From contig URTF01000004.1 of assembly GCA_900550695.1 (NCBI GenBank), positions 1-53,010 on the forward strand: a stretch of DNA of 53,010 nucleotides. The letters are read 5' to 3'. This DNA is from an uncultured Ruminococcus sp. Its GTDB lineage: Bacteria; Bacillota; Clostridia; Oscillospirales; Ruminococcaceae. Below the pieces are notes generated by a model. It saw only the letters and a program-made list of their open reading frames with translations. It made no database searches and was not told the DNA's origin. Position numbers and translations under genes: made by a program. Shown piece after piece: positions 40,540-48,371 of the stretch. Position 1 is the stretch's first letter. Each line of letters opens with the position of its first letter.

Positions 40540-41796
40540 ATGGATCAATTTAAAACTGTCAGTAAAAACAGGTCAGATGTGCATAAATATTTGAAAAACT
40601 ATTTTAATTATGATTTTCCAAAAGATCTGCAGCTCACTGCAGATGATATATTCAGCATTTTAAAAGATCATATGCAGCCTTTTTCTTTCAGTAAGTATCT
40701 AAAAAAATTTATTGCAGATAAATTTCCGGAAAAATTCAATATGTATGATGACGATTCAGCACGGACCGAAGCAATGATAAGCTTTTGTATAGATGCGTTC
40801 AGAGATAGCGGCATGCTTGATCAAAAAAATATTTTCAGCAGGGATAAGAAAATTATCACGGGTGAGCTTTTGAGAAAACAGGTAAGGAATTGGCTTGGCG
40901 GCGTTACCCCGTCAAGAGAAAGTATCTTCCTTTTGGCTTTTGCTTTGAAAATGGATTGTGATGAGCTTTCGGATTTTCTTGCAAATGGTATTCATGATAA
41001 AAAACTGAATTATAAAAATCCTGCGGAAGTGACAGCGTTTGCCTGCCTGAATAAAGCGAAAAGCTACAGGCAGGCCGAAGAATTATTGAGGCAGGCTGCG
41101 GAAAAAGCTCCGTATGTGAAGGAAAGCGGCAGAAATTTTTTTACCTCAGAATATGAAGCTTTATACGAAAAGATCGACACAGAGGAAAAGCTGGTCAGCT
41201 TTATTGCGGAGCTGATAACAGAAAATAATGATCCGAAAACCAGTAAATGTATTAAAGTATGTTATGATGAGCTTATCAAAAAGATATACAAAAATGCTGC
41301 TTCCGACAAAATGATATCAGTGGCAAATGAAACGGGTATTGAAATAAGTTTATCGGATAATGTCTCCTTCGGTACTGTAGAAAGATACATTTATTACTAT
41401 ATACCCGTAAAAAGTGAAAAAGGGTATTTTCGGACTGATACATACGCACCATACGCCAATGGCAACATTATGGGAAAACAAAATAATTACTTTAAAGACA
41501 GCAAGTGGTTCTTTTCAACGCTTTTAAGGCGCTCAGATCTAAAAAAAATGTTCAATGGTCAGAAAGCGATCTCAAGGGATACGATATTAACACTTGCTTT
41601 TTTTGCTGCTTGTGAAGATGAGTCGGACTGTGACGTTTATGAATATATTATGGAAATAAATGACCAGTTGTGTTACTGCAGATTTGAACAGATCAATTTT
41701 GCATATCCTTATGATCTGTTTATTTTTATGTGTCTGCAGACAGATGATCCGCTTTCATGTTTCAGAAAAATATGGAAATATTCTTGGATAAAATAA
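40540..41796 (+). CDS. Protein with two HTH-like repeats, next to a kinase-NTPase
   Basis: A 418-residue soluble protein. Two similar segments are visible: LLRKQVRNWLGGVTPSRESIFLLAFALKMD (about 110-140) and LLRRSDLKKMFNGQKAISRDTILTLAFFAA (about 325-355). Each has the spacing of an XRE-like helix-turn-helix with a loop before a conserved SRxxIxxLAF. The first is followed by CDELSDFLANGI...NPAEVTAFACLNK, which resembles the C-terminal half of the small protein coded behind LRR kinase 1 (18276). No other domain is known to me. GGAGAG precedes the ATG. It is 13 bases before the kinase-NTPase gene, so regulator, adaptor or substrate of that kinase are all possible. Confidence 0.68.
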   Translation: MDQFKTVSKNRSDVHKYLKNYFNYDFPKDLQLTADDIFSILKDHMQPFSFSKYLKKFIADKFPEKFNMYDDDSARTEAMISFCIDAFRDSGMLDQKNIFSRDKKIITGELLRKQVRNWLGGVTPSRESIFLLAFALKMDCDELSDFLANGIHDKKLNYKNPAEVTAFACLNKAKSYRQAEELLRQAAEKAPYVKESGRNFFTSEYEALYEKIDTEEKLVSFIAELITENNDPKTSKCIKVCYDELIKKIYKNAASDKMISVANETGIEISLSDNVSFGTVERYIYYYIPVKSEKGYFRTDTYAPYANGNIMGKQNNYFKDSKWFFSTLLRRSDLKKMFNGQKAISRDTILTLAFFAACEDESDCDVYEYIMEINDQLCYCRFEQINFAYPYDLFIFMCLQTDDPLSCFRKIWKYSWIK

Positions 41797-41809
41797 GGTT
41801 GGGAATTTT

Positions 41810-44566
41810 GTGGGAAGGAAATTATTGTCAGCAGGGGATAAAATAACGTTAAAAAATTTCAGAAACGGTGAGCTTCTTGAACTTGAGATAACTTCAACAC
41901 CTCTCGGAGAAGGCGGGAGCTGTGTTGTATATGAAGCAAGGGAAGCCGGCAGCGGACTTGTATGCAAATACAGATTGAAAGAGTTGTATCCCGAAAACAT
42001 CGACGGTATTGATCGTGACAAAAACAATCAGCTTATTATAGGAAATAATATTCGTCCGGAATATCATGAGGCTTGCACCAGATTTGATAAATCTCTTAAA
42101 CTTTTGTGGGATATGGCGTATTCCAATGATACAGGAAGCTATACGGTTTGTCCGCTCGGAAAATTTATTGGAATGGCAGCAGATACTCCGGCACAATATC
42201 TGATCACCCAGTGGATGCCATCTGACAGCCTAAATACCGCAAATTTATGCGGATCGGACGATCTGTATCTCATTGCAAAAATATGCCTGAAAACAGCTAT
42301 GGCAGTAAAAGAATTTCATAAAAAGGGATATATCAACTTTGATATAAAACCCGAAAATATTTTGTATTCGCCTCAAACAGATAATATTGCATTTTTCGAT
42401 ACAGACACTGTTTTCAAAAGGGAAGAGATTCAGGGTCAGACTGTTATGTTTTCCGAAGGAGCCGCTCCTGAGATCGTAAATGGATTTGAAAAGCTGTACT
42501 CCGAAAAGGTCGATGTATTTTCAATTGGTTCAATGCTTCACAGATTTATTTTCGGCGAAAATTACTTTCCCGGACAATACTCGACCGGATATTCAAACTC
42601 TGCAGATATGATATCCCTTTCTGCTATTCTGAAATGCGCCAATCCATGCGCTGCAGCGACGGTACTTAAAATATGGAGCAGGTGCAGTCCTGGAAATCCT
42701 ATAAAAAGATGCAGCATCAATGAACTTATATCAATGCTTTCAGAATTGACCGTGTTTTCAGATCCCGGCAGTATTTATGCCGAGAGCAGTTATATACAAC
42801 CTCCGGACAGCAGCACTGATGAATACGGTGATGAACTGTATTCCATAAGACAAAAACTTTTAAAACATCATTATGTTTTGGTGCAGGGGTTACATGGAAG
42901 CGGAAAAACTGACTTCATAAAAAATTATGCCCTCAGCTTTGGCGACTTTTATCCAACTATTATATGGGCGAATCTAAATGGAAATATAAAAGATACAGTT
43001 TCAAAAATAAAGTTTGTCGGTATAAACGATGAAGAATTCAATAACAAAGAACAGCTTTTTGAAGTGAAATTCAATCGTCTGAAGAAATATGATGATCGGC
43101 TCCTGCTCATAATAGACGGTTACGACAGTCCCGATAGCTTTTTGGCTGAATTTCTGGAAAGTCTTGATGTTCATATACTTATCGCAAGCTCCTGCTGCAG
43201 CAATGAGATCGACAGTGATCATATTTATACAATGAAAAAAGAACAACAGCAGATGTTCAATCAGGAAGAAAAAGAAGAACTTTATAATAAAATGACAAAA
43301 TTAAAAAAGGCAAACCGTTCTTTAAGATTATTTTGTCAGACATTACTTTATATTTCCGTTACAGCACTAATTGCATCTGTTTCAATGTATGTATTCGTAT
43401 CCAAAGCGTTCGCTGTATCTATCATAATATTGACAGCTGTGATCTTTATTCTTAAATCATTGACATTCGGCAAAGCAAGCAAAGAGGCTGTTTTTAACAT
43501 TTCACGCAAATATTGCTATAAACATTATAAGGAAGCATCTTTCTTTGCCGGCAATGAGAACAATCAGCAGACATTTGAGATCGCAGCATCAGATTTTATA
43601 TCCAATATGGAAGATAAACGGCACCGATTCAGAATCATACTCGGGATCTCAGCAATTTCCTGCGGCATGGTAACAGCAGCGATCTCTTTCATTATCAACA
43701 GTTTTCCATTCCTTATTGCACTGTATTCATTAATAATCATGGTTGTTTTTATTATTGATTACGAATACAGTTTCAGAATGAGCCAAAACATTTATAATAC
43801 ACAATTCGGCGGCACGAGTAAAGGTGAAAAAAGAAGCTTTTATGAGATATACAACTTTAAAAGTCCATCTGATAAAGCTGACAAAAATGAAAAGCTCAGT
43901 CCTGAATGTGAACGTCTTATAATATATAATGAATACAAAACCAGGTGTAACATATGGGGGACGATAGATATTATCGCAAAATCTTTTGCCGGAGTGAATA
44001 TACTTTCTGTAATTTTTGATCTTTTTCCGATCCTGCCAAATAATTATTTCAGGATCCCACCCTTTTTTCCAAAGAATTCAAGCCTCTGCTTGGGGATGAT
44101 AATTTATATTCTGCTGACAGTTGTTCCTGCTGCCATGAGCAAAGATTTTTATTACAATATTAAAGAGCTGCTTTTTACGGTCTTCTCAGATGACAGAAAA
44201 TTCATTTCTGAAAAATTCACCGAATATACTGATGAAGCACTCATTAGCAGCGCTTCATCAGCACGCGGTATCTACAATTTTGCAGTTATTCAGTTTGAAA
44301 AAGGAATACCTATCTATGAAATCAGAAAAGCGGAACGCCCGACATTTGCGCAGTACTGCACAAGCCGCAGCGTCAGTGCAATAATTTATATTTCATTTAT
44401 GACAATAATTGAATTAAGTGTAATCGTATGGCACTTTTCTGTTTATTCGGCATTTATCCCAATACTTGCAGTAAATATAGCATTTATGCTGTGGTGGGAA
44501 ATATCAGGAATCTATAAATGCAGTAAAAGAAAGCTTAAAGTTACGACAAATGAAACAATTGAATAA
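41810..44566 (+). CDS. Protein kinase fused to P-loop NTPase and membrane domain
   Basis: A 918-residue protein. A kinase domain (about 25-320) has LGEGGSCVVY, Lys57, the catalytic loop reading NFDIKPENI (Asp178, Asn183) and FDTD in place of DFG (Asp197); the HRD His-Arg are lost, but the catalytic residues remain. A P-loop follows at 360-367 (GLHGSGKT) and a Walker B-like LLLIIDGYD near 432-440, as in STAND/NACHT-type switch NTPases. The C-terminal half has about eight membrane helices from residue 505 onward. The start is GTG with a weak site; a TTG at 41825 has a better GGAAGG. The combination is unusual. It may be a membrane receptor that converts NTPase switching into phosphorylation. 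Confidence 0.82.
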   Translation: MGRKLLSAGDKITLKNFRNGELLELEITSTPLGEGGSCVVYEAREAGSGLVCKYRLKELYPENIDGIDRDKNNQLIIGNNIRPEYHEACTRFDKSLKLLWDMAYSNDTGSYTVCPLGKFIGMAADTPAQYLITQWMPSDSLNTANLCGSDDLYLIAKICLKTAMAVKEFHKKGYINFDIKPENILYSPQTDNIAFFDTDTVFKREEIQGQTVMFSEGAAPEIVNGFEKLYSEKVDVFSIGSMLHRFIFGENYFPGQYSTGYSNSADMISLSAILKCANPCAAATVLKIWSRCSPGNPIKRCSINELISMLSELTVFSDPGSIYAESSYIQPPDSSTDEYGDELYSIRQKLLKHHYVLVQGLHGSGKTDFIKNYALSFGDFYPTIIWANLNGNIKDTVSKIKFVGINDEEFNNKEQLFEVKFNRLKKYDDRLLLIIDGYDSPDSFLAEFLESLDVHILIASSCCSNEIDSDHIYTMKKEQQQMFNQEEKEELYNKMTKLKKANRSLRLFCQTLLYISVTALIASVSMYVFVSKAFAVSIIILTAVIFILKSLTFGKASKEAVFNISRKYCYKHYKEASFFAGNENNQQTFEIAASDFISNMEDKRHRFRIILGISAISCGMVTAAISFIINSFPFLIALYSLIIMVVFIIDYEYSFRMSQNIYNTQFGGTSKGEKRSFYEIYNFKSPSDKADKNEKLSPECERLIIYNEYKTRCNIWGTIDIIAKSFAGVNILSVIFDLFPILPNNYFRIPPFFPKNSSLCLGMIIYILLTVVPAAMSKDFYYNIKELLFTVFSDDRKFISEKFTEYTDEALISSASSARGIYNFAVIQFEKGIPIYEIRKAERPTFAQYCTSRSVSAIIYISFMTIIELSVIVWHFSVYSAFIPILAVNIAFMLWWEISGIYKCSKRKLKVTTNETIE

Positions 44567-45770
44567 GAACTTTATTTGGAATGCAGTGGGAAATACTGCC
44601 TATGATGGCTTGCAGTGGTTCATAACCGTTATCGTTGCAAGATCATCGGGGCTTAACAATGCAGGAGTATTGGCCATTGCAATGTCCTTTTCGCTGATAT
44701 TCAGAACAATATCCTATTTTGGAATAAGAGATTTTCAGGTTTCCGATGAAAACAACAAATATTCTTTTGCGGATTATACCGGACTCAGAATAATAACCTG
44801 TATTCTTTCTCTTGCAGCATGTATGATATTTGCAGCCTTGAGCCGATATGCTCCAAATGTTCTGACAGCTATTTTCTGGTATATGATCTTTCGCATATCC
44901 GAAGGATTCTCTGATCTGTTTCACGGAGCAATACAAAAGAAAGACAGACTGGATATATCCGGTGTGTGCCTCACTTTAAAGGCAGTTATAACAACGGTCG
45001 CTTTTGCACTTGTTTTTTTGGTTATGTCTTCACTGAATTATGCCCTTGCTGCAATGGCATTGTCAGCCGTAACCGTAAACCTTTTGATGGAACTTCCACT
45101 GACTGTTAAAATATGCAGTCTTAAAGCAAAAGTAAGATGGATAGAGTGCGGTAAACTTGCGGTTGAAACGGCACCGCTGCTTTTACATCTTTTTCTGACA
45201 TCTGTTATCCTGAATATGCCGAAGTATGCACTTTCTATTGCATATAATGAAGTATATCTTGGAGCTTATTCATCAATATTTTCCGTATCACAAATACTGC
45301 AGGGAGCATTTCAGTACATATACACTCCTTTTATCACAAAGTTTTCAAAATTGTATAGATGCAAAATGATTGAAAAAATAGAACAACTTTCAAAGAGGAT
45401 AATTTTCATTTTCCTTATTTTAATGATCCTTTTCACATTGATAATGCAGATATGTGGTACACATTTACTTGTTCTGATATTCGGTGAAGAAATAAAACAA
45501 TATAAAGATCTGATCTTTCCGTCAATAATAAGTGTTTGTGCCTATAGCATAATGTTTTTTATTTGTACACTGAAAACAATAATGAGACACCTTCGTATTA
45601 TGATCTTAGGTCAAACAGCAGGATTGCTTGCAGGAATAATATGCACATATTTTTTTATAAAGCTTTTGGGTGCAGGCGGAGCTTCCTATGGAATGGCTGC
45701 AGCTTCGGCAGTTTCGGCAGTAATAATGCTTGGATCAAATACTTCTGATCAACACTTCCTGACATTGTAA
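44550..45770 (+). CDS. MOP-superfamily (Wzx-like) polysaccharide flippase
   Basis: A 406-residue integral membrane protein with about twelve helices and the N-terminal pattern WNAVGNTAYDGLQWFITVIVARSSG typical of oligosaccharide flippases. Such proteins move lipid-linked sugars across the membrane for capsule or teichoic-acid-like polymers. It overlaps the kinase-NTPase gene by 17 bases, so it belongs to that operon, without glycosyltransferases nearby. The C terminus ends abruptly (LGSNTSDQHFLTL), shorter than most flippases, so the last helices may have been lost. Confidence 0.85.
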   Translation: MKQLNKNFIWNAVGNTAYDGLQWFITVIVARSSGLNNAGVLAIAMSFSLIFRTISYFGIRDFQVSDENNKYSFADYTGLRIITCILSLAACMIFAALSRYAPNVLTAIFWYMIFRISEGFSDLFHGAIQKKDRLDISGVCLTLKAVITTVAFALVFLVMSSLNYALAAMALSAVTVNLLMELPLTVKICSLKAKVRWIECGKLAVETAPLLLHLFLTSVILNMPKYALSIAYNEVYLGAYSSIFSVSQILQGAFQYIYTPFITKFSKLYRCKMIEKIEQLSKRIIFIFLILMILFTLIMQICGTHLLVLIFGEEIKQYKDLIFPSIISVCAYSIMFFICTLKTIMRHLRIMILGQTAGLLAGIICTYFFIKLLGAGGASYGMAAASAVSAVIMLGSNTSDQHFLTL

Positions 45771-45841
45771 ATCTATAACGTAAAATCGCCCTTTTCCCGT
45801 AAGCTCCTATTGTTATGTCAGGATTTTCAGAACAGAAATAA

Positions 45842-47191
45842 TTACGCATTATGCATCAGATCAAGTCTTTTGCATCGTTTGTTATAGATAAAGAATGCCG
45901 CAAGAGCCGTGATCATTTCGGTTATCGGGAAAGCCGCAAAAACACCTCCTGCACCGTAAACACGGCTCAAAATGTACGCCGCCGGGATAATTACAGCCGC
46001 ATAGCGCATTATCGAGATGATAAGCGACGGTATGCCCTCGCTCAACGCCTCAAGCGCTCCGCAGAAAGTGACCGAAACCGTCGAGAAGATAAAGCCAAGG
46101 CTTATTATATGCAGTGCTTTTACACCGATGCCGATCGTTTCCGCACTGTCGGTGAAGAGTCCCATCATCCGACTCGGGATAAGATAGCAAAGGATCACTC
46201 CGACGGCCATTATTCCTGCCGTGAGTGCAAGTGTCGTTCGGACAGTCTGACGGACCCGTTTGTTTTCTCCTGCGCCGTAATTGAAGCTTACGATAGGACG
46301 AATACCCTGAATTATTCCGTTAGCCGAAAGGTAGATAAATGTCTGGAGCTTGTAATAAGCGCCGAGAACAAGCACATATTTCTCTGAAAACGGTGCAAGT
46401 ATGCCGTTGAGCGCCGATATCAGCAGCGACGGCAGAGCCATATTGAGTGCCGCAGGGATCCCCACCGAGTAGATCCGCTTTAAAAGCTCGCTGTCAAACG
46501 ATATATGTTCCTTTGCGAATGAAACGGGGAGGGGACGGAGCTTGGCGAAAAGAATGTATGCTATAAGCGTTATCGTCTGCCCGATGCCCGTTGCATAAGC
46601 TGCGCCTGCGATGCCCATTTCGGGGAAAGGTCCGATGCCGAATATCATAAGAGGATCAAGAATTATGTTTGCAATAAATCCGCACATCATACTCAGCATT
46701 GAAACTTTCATGCGTCCGACCGACTGAAATATCTTTTCCATTGAAATGCCAAGCATTATTATCACGGAAAAAGCGAACGCCCTCACGGCATAAACCGTTC
46801 CCATAGCAATAATATTTTCACTTTTCGTGTATAATGATAAGAACCAAGGCATACCGAGTATACATATTATCGTAAGTATGATGCCGTGGATAATGCTTAA
46901 AAACATTCCCGTCGCCGTAGCACGGTCTGCGTTTTCTTTGTCGTTTGCGCCAAGGCAGAACGCTATCCTCGCATTCAAGCCGATGCCGAAGCCGACCGCA
47001 ACGGACGTTATGAGGTTCTGCACGGGGTAAACGAGTGAAAGCGCCGTCATTGCGTCCTCGCTTATCTTTGCCACGAAGTAGCTGTCAACGATGTTGTAAA
47101 GCGAGTTAACAGCCATGGAAATGACCATCGGCAGTGACATCGACAGCACGAGCGGCAGTATTTTTTTCTCTTTCATAAATGTCTGATCCAT
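45842..47191 (-). CDS. MATE family multidrug/toxin exporter
   Basis: A 449-residue twelve-helix transporter. The N terminus KKILPLVLSMSLPMVISMAVNSLYNIVDSYFVAKIS and the internal PVQNLITSVAVGFGIGLNARIA are typical of MATE exporters, and a second half repeats the fold (VGIPAALNMALPS). It exchanges drugs or metabolites for Na+ or H+. The ATG at 47191 follows GGGAGG at 6 bases. It is a single gene, convergent with the flippase gene. Confidence 0.92.
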   Translation of the reverse strand: MDQTFMKEKKILPLVLSMSLPMVISMAVNSLYNIVDSYFVAKISEDAMTALSLVYPVQNLITSVAVGFGIGLNARIAFCLGANDKENADRATATGMFLSIIHGIILTIICILGMPWFLSLYTKSENIIAMGTVYAVRAFAFSVIIMLGISMEKIFQSVGRMKVSMLSMMCGFIANIILDPLMIFGIGPFPEMGIAGAAYATGIGQTITLIAYILFAKLRPLPVSFAKEHISFDSELLKRIYSVGIPAALNMALPSLLISALNGILAPFSEKYVLVLGAYYKLQTFIYLSANGIIQGIRPIVSFNYGAGENKRVRQTVRTTLALTAGIMAVGVILCYLIPSRMMGLFTDSAETIGIGVKALHIISLGFIFSTVSVTFCGALEALSEGIPSLIISIMRYAAVIIPAAYILSRVYGAGGVFAAFPITEMITALAAFFIYNKRCKRLDLMHNA

Positions 47192-47204
47192 ATAATTCCT
47201 CCCG

Positions 47205-47234
47205 AATTTTTGCTTGATTTTTTGTATAGTTTTT
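47205..47234. repeat. Right part of a family B element split by family A
   Basis: GATTTTTTGTATAGTTTTT at the left and GGTGCTTGGTA at 47415-47425 are the two halves of a family B right end, separated by the family A element at 47239-47410. Confidence 0.7.
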
Positions 47235-47238
47235 AATT

Positions 47239-47410
47239 GGTCGCCTCTAAAAACCATAGTGCCTCAGATGCGCAGTCAGATTTTTCGTCAGATTGTATAG
47301 AAATTTCGCAGGCATACTGTCGTATGTCAAGAAATTTATGTGCAAGATGACGGAAAATTTGCAAGCAGATGAGGTGCTAAGGCTTTAGCCGGTGGTTTTT
47401 AGAGGTGACC
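47239..47410. mobile_element. Miniature element family A, intact reference copy (172 bp)
   Basis: Terminal inverted repeats GGTCGCCTCTAAAAACCA and TGGTTTTTAGAGGTGACC, flanked by AATT on both sides (47235-47238 and 47411-47414). Without the element and one AATT the flanks rejoin into a family B right end, as at 35800-35829, which proves insertion. No coding capacity; the transposase must be elsewhere. Confidence 0.9.
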
Positions 47411-47423
47411 AATTGGTGCTTGG

Positions 47424-47461
47424 TATAAAAAAAGCCACACAGTCAAAAGAGACTGTGTGGC
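47424..47461 (-). terminator. Leftward terminator without an obvious gene
   Basis: GCCACACAGTC/GACTGTGTGGC with an uninterrupted T run on the minus strand. No leftward gene is seen between here and 48100, so it may be left over from a deleted gene or stop read-through into the MATE gene. Confidence 0.8.
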
Positions 47462-47566
47462 GAAAAGGCGAAAAGAAAACTCTTCCGAAAAATCCACTCC
47501 CGAACGAACCGAACGGGTTTTATATTATTAATATACCATAGAGAGAGGAAAAAGTCAAGGCGTTTT

Positions 47567-47726
47567 ATAATGCGGAATTCGGAATTAATTTTGTTCCGTA
47601 AATTTATTGCGAAACACTAAATTCCGTAGGGGCGGATTCCATATCCGCCCGTTTCAATATCTGCATTTTAGGCAAATCCTCTGTAGGGGACGTGTCGCCC
47701 GTCCGCACCGTAAGATGTTATGAAAT
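47567..47726. repeat. Left copy of a direct repeat flanking the toxin locus
   Basis: About 160 bp matching 48181-48337 in the same orientation with many differences. Shared landmarks are ATAATGCG, a hairpin GGGCGGAT/ATCCGCCC (47630-47650), TTTTAGGCAAA and TTGCCCGTCC-like text. This hairpin has a compensatory G:C to T:A change in the other copy. Confidence 0.7.
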
Positions 47727-47768
47727 AAACAACAACCTGTGTTCAAAGAACAGTCTGTGAGATTTGAC

Positions 47769-47797
47769 TTGACAAGTTATTACATATTTGTTATAGT
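47769..47797 (+). promoter_or_regulatory. Promoter of the small toxin-like gene
   Basis: TTGACA (47769-47774), 17 bp, TATAGT (47792-47797). The RNA would start near 47804 with ACAGAGAGTAC. Confidence 0.88.
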
Positions 47798-47850
47798 ATT
47801 CACAGAGAGTACTTCGCCATTTTGAACGGACGTATAAAATAGATGGTGTT

Positions 47851-47877
47851 TCTCGGTAATCATTTTGGTTGCCGAGA
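47851..47877 (+). other. 5' leader hairpin of the toxin-like mRNA
   Basis: TCTCGGTAA pairs with TTGCCGAGA (one G-U) across a 9-base loop, 30 bases before the ribosome-binding site. Such 5' helices limit translation in Fst-type toxin mRNAs. Confidence 0.6.
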
Positions 47878-47923
47878 GTTATCTTGGCAGCCTCAAATCA
47901 AAAACATAAGGAGTGGTTGCCGT

Positions 47924-48013
47924 ATGGATATTCTTACAGCAATTTACTACATAGCGGGTATTATTTACTCTGCCGTGGCAGTATATTACGCAATCAAGAG
48001 TTCCCGTAAATAA
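47924..48013 (+). CDS. 29-residue hydrophobic peptide, likely type I toxin
   Basis: A 29-codon gene with AAGGAG 10 bases before the ATG. The peptide has a single membrane helix (about residues 4-23, LTAIYYIAGIIYSAVAVYYA) and a basic tail KSSRK. This is the shape of Fst/TxpA-like type I toxins, which insert in the membrane when overproduced. It has its own consensus promoter, a structured leader, a perfect hairpin 4 bases after the stop, and an opposing consensus promoter 95 bp downstream. It does not closely match any named toxin I recall. It could instead be a small membrane regulator. Confidence 0.7.
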   Translation: MDILTAIYYIAGIIYSAVAVYYAIKSSRK

Positions 48014-48102
48014 AGATATAACCCATCTATTCGCAGTAGATGGGTTATTGGTAAAACAATAAATCAACACATCGAGTGCATCGTCTATGCGTTGTACTCT
48101 CT
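48010..48102 (-). ncRNA. Predicted antisense antitoxin RNA
   Basis: From the consensus promoter at 48109-48137 a leftward RNA would begin near 48102 with AAAGAGAGTAC, run through the shared hairpin at 48018-48048 and overlap the 3' end of the toxin mRNA. It shares AGAGAGTAC with the 5' end of the toxin mRNA, as a direct repeat. This is the arrangement of RNA II in par/Fst loci. The 3' end is a guess. Confidence 0.6.
48018..48048. terminator. Shared bidirectional hairpin of the toxin locus
   Basis: A perfect 12-bp stem ATAACCCATCTA/TAGATGGGTTAT with a 7-base loop sits between the two converging transcripts. T tracts are weak on both sides. Confidence 0.75.
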
Positions 48103-48108
48103 TTTTAT

Positions 48109-48137
48109 ATTATAACACCTGCATTTTGCATTGTCAA
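48109..48137 (-). promoter_or_regulatory. Consensus promoter for the antisense RNA
   Basis: On the minus strand TTGACA (48137-48132), 17 bp, TATAAT (48114-48109), pointing at the toxin gene. No reading frame with a ribosome site follows it before the toxin gene. Confidence 0.9.
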
Positions 48138-48180
48138 GCGATAGGCGCATTTTATTGATGTTATTAAAGAAAGCGTTTTT

Positions 48181-48337
48181 ATAATGCGTAATTATTTTTT
48201 GCTCCGCAAATTTGAGGAGCAAACCATATTTCGTAGGGTCGGATTCTGTATCCGACCATTGCAGATCCTGTATTTTTAGGCAAAATTTCTGTAGGTGACT
48301 GGTTGCCCGTCCCTCGCCGCAAGGTGCTGTATAACAA
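48181..48337. repeat. Right copy of the direct repeat flanking the toxin locus
   Basis: Matches 47567-47726 in the same orientation. Hairpin GGTCGGAT/ATCCGACC (48237-48257). The spacer 48014-48371 holds only the toxin hairpin, the antisense promoter and this repeat. Confidence 0.7.
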
Positions 48338-48371
48338 ATGCACAAATCACTAATAATTCCGCATTCCGAAT

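Noticed and set aside
47879..48070. 63-codon minus-strand frame over the toxin gene
   Set aside because: No ribosome site follows the antisense promoter, and the frame crosses the shared hairpin; an RNA antitoxin is more likely than a protein.
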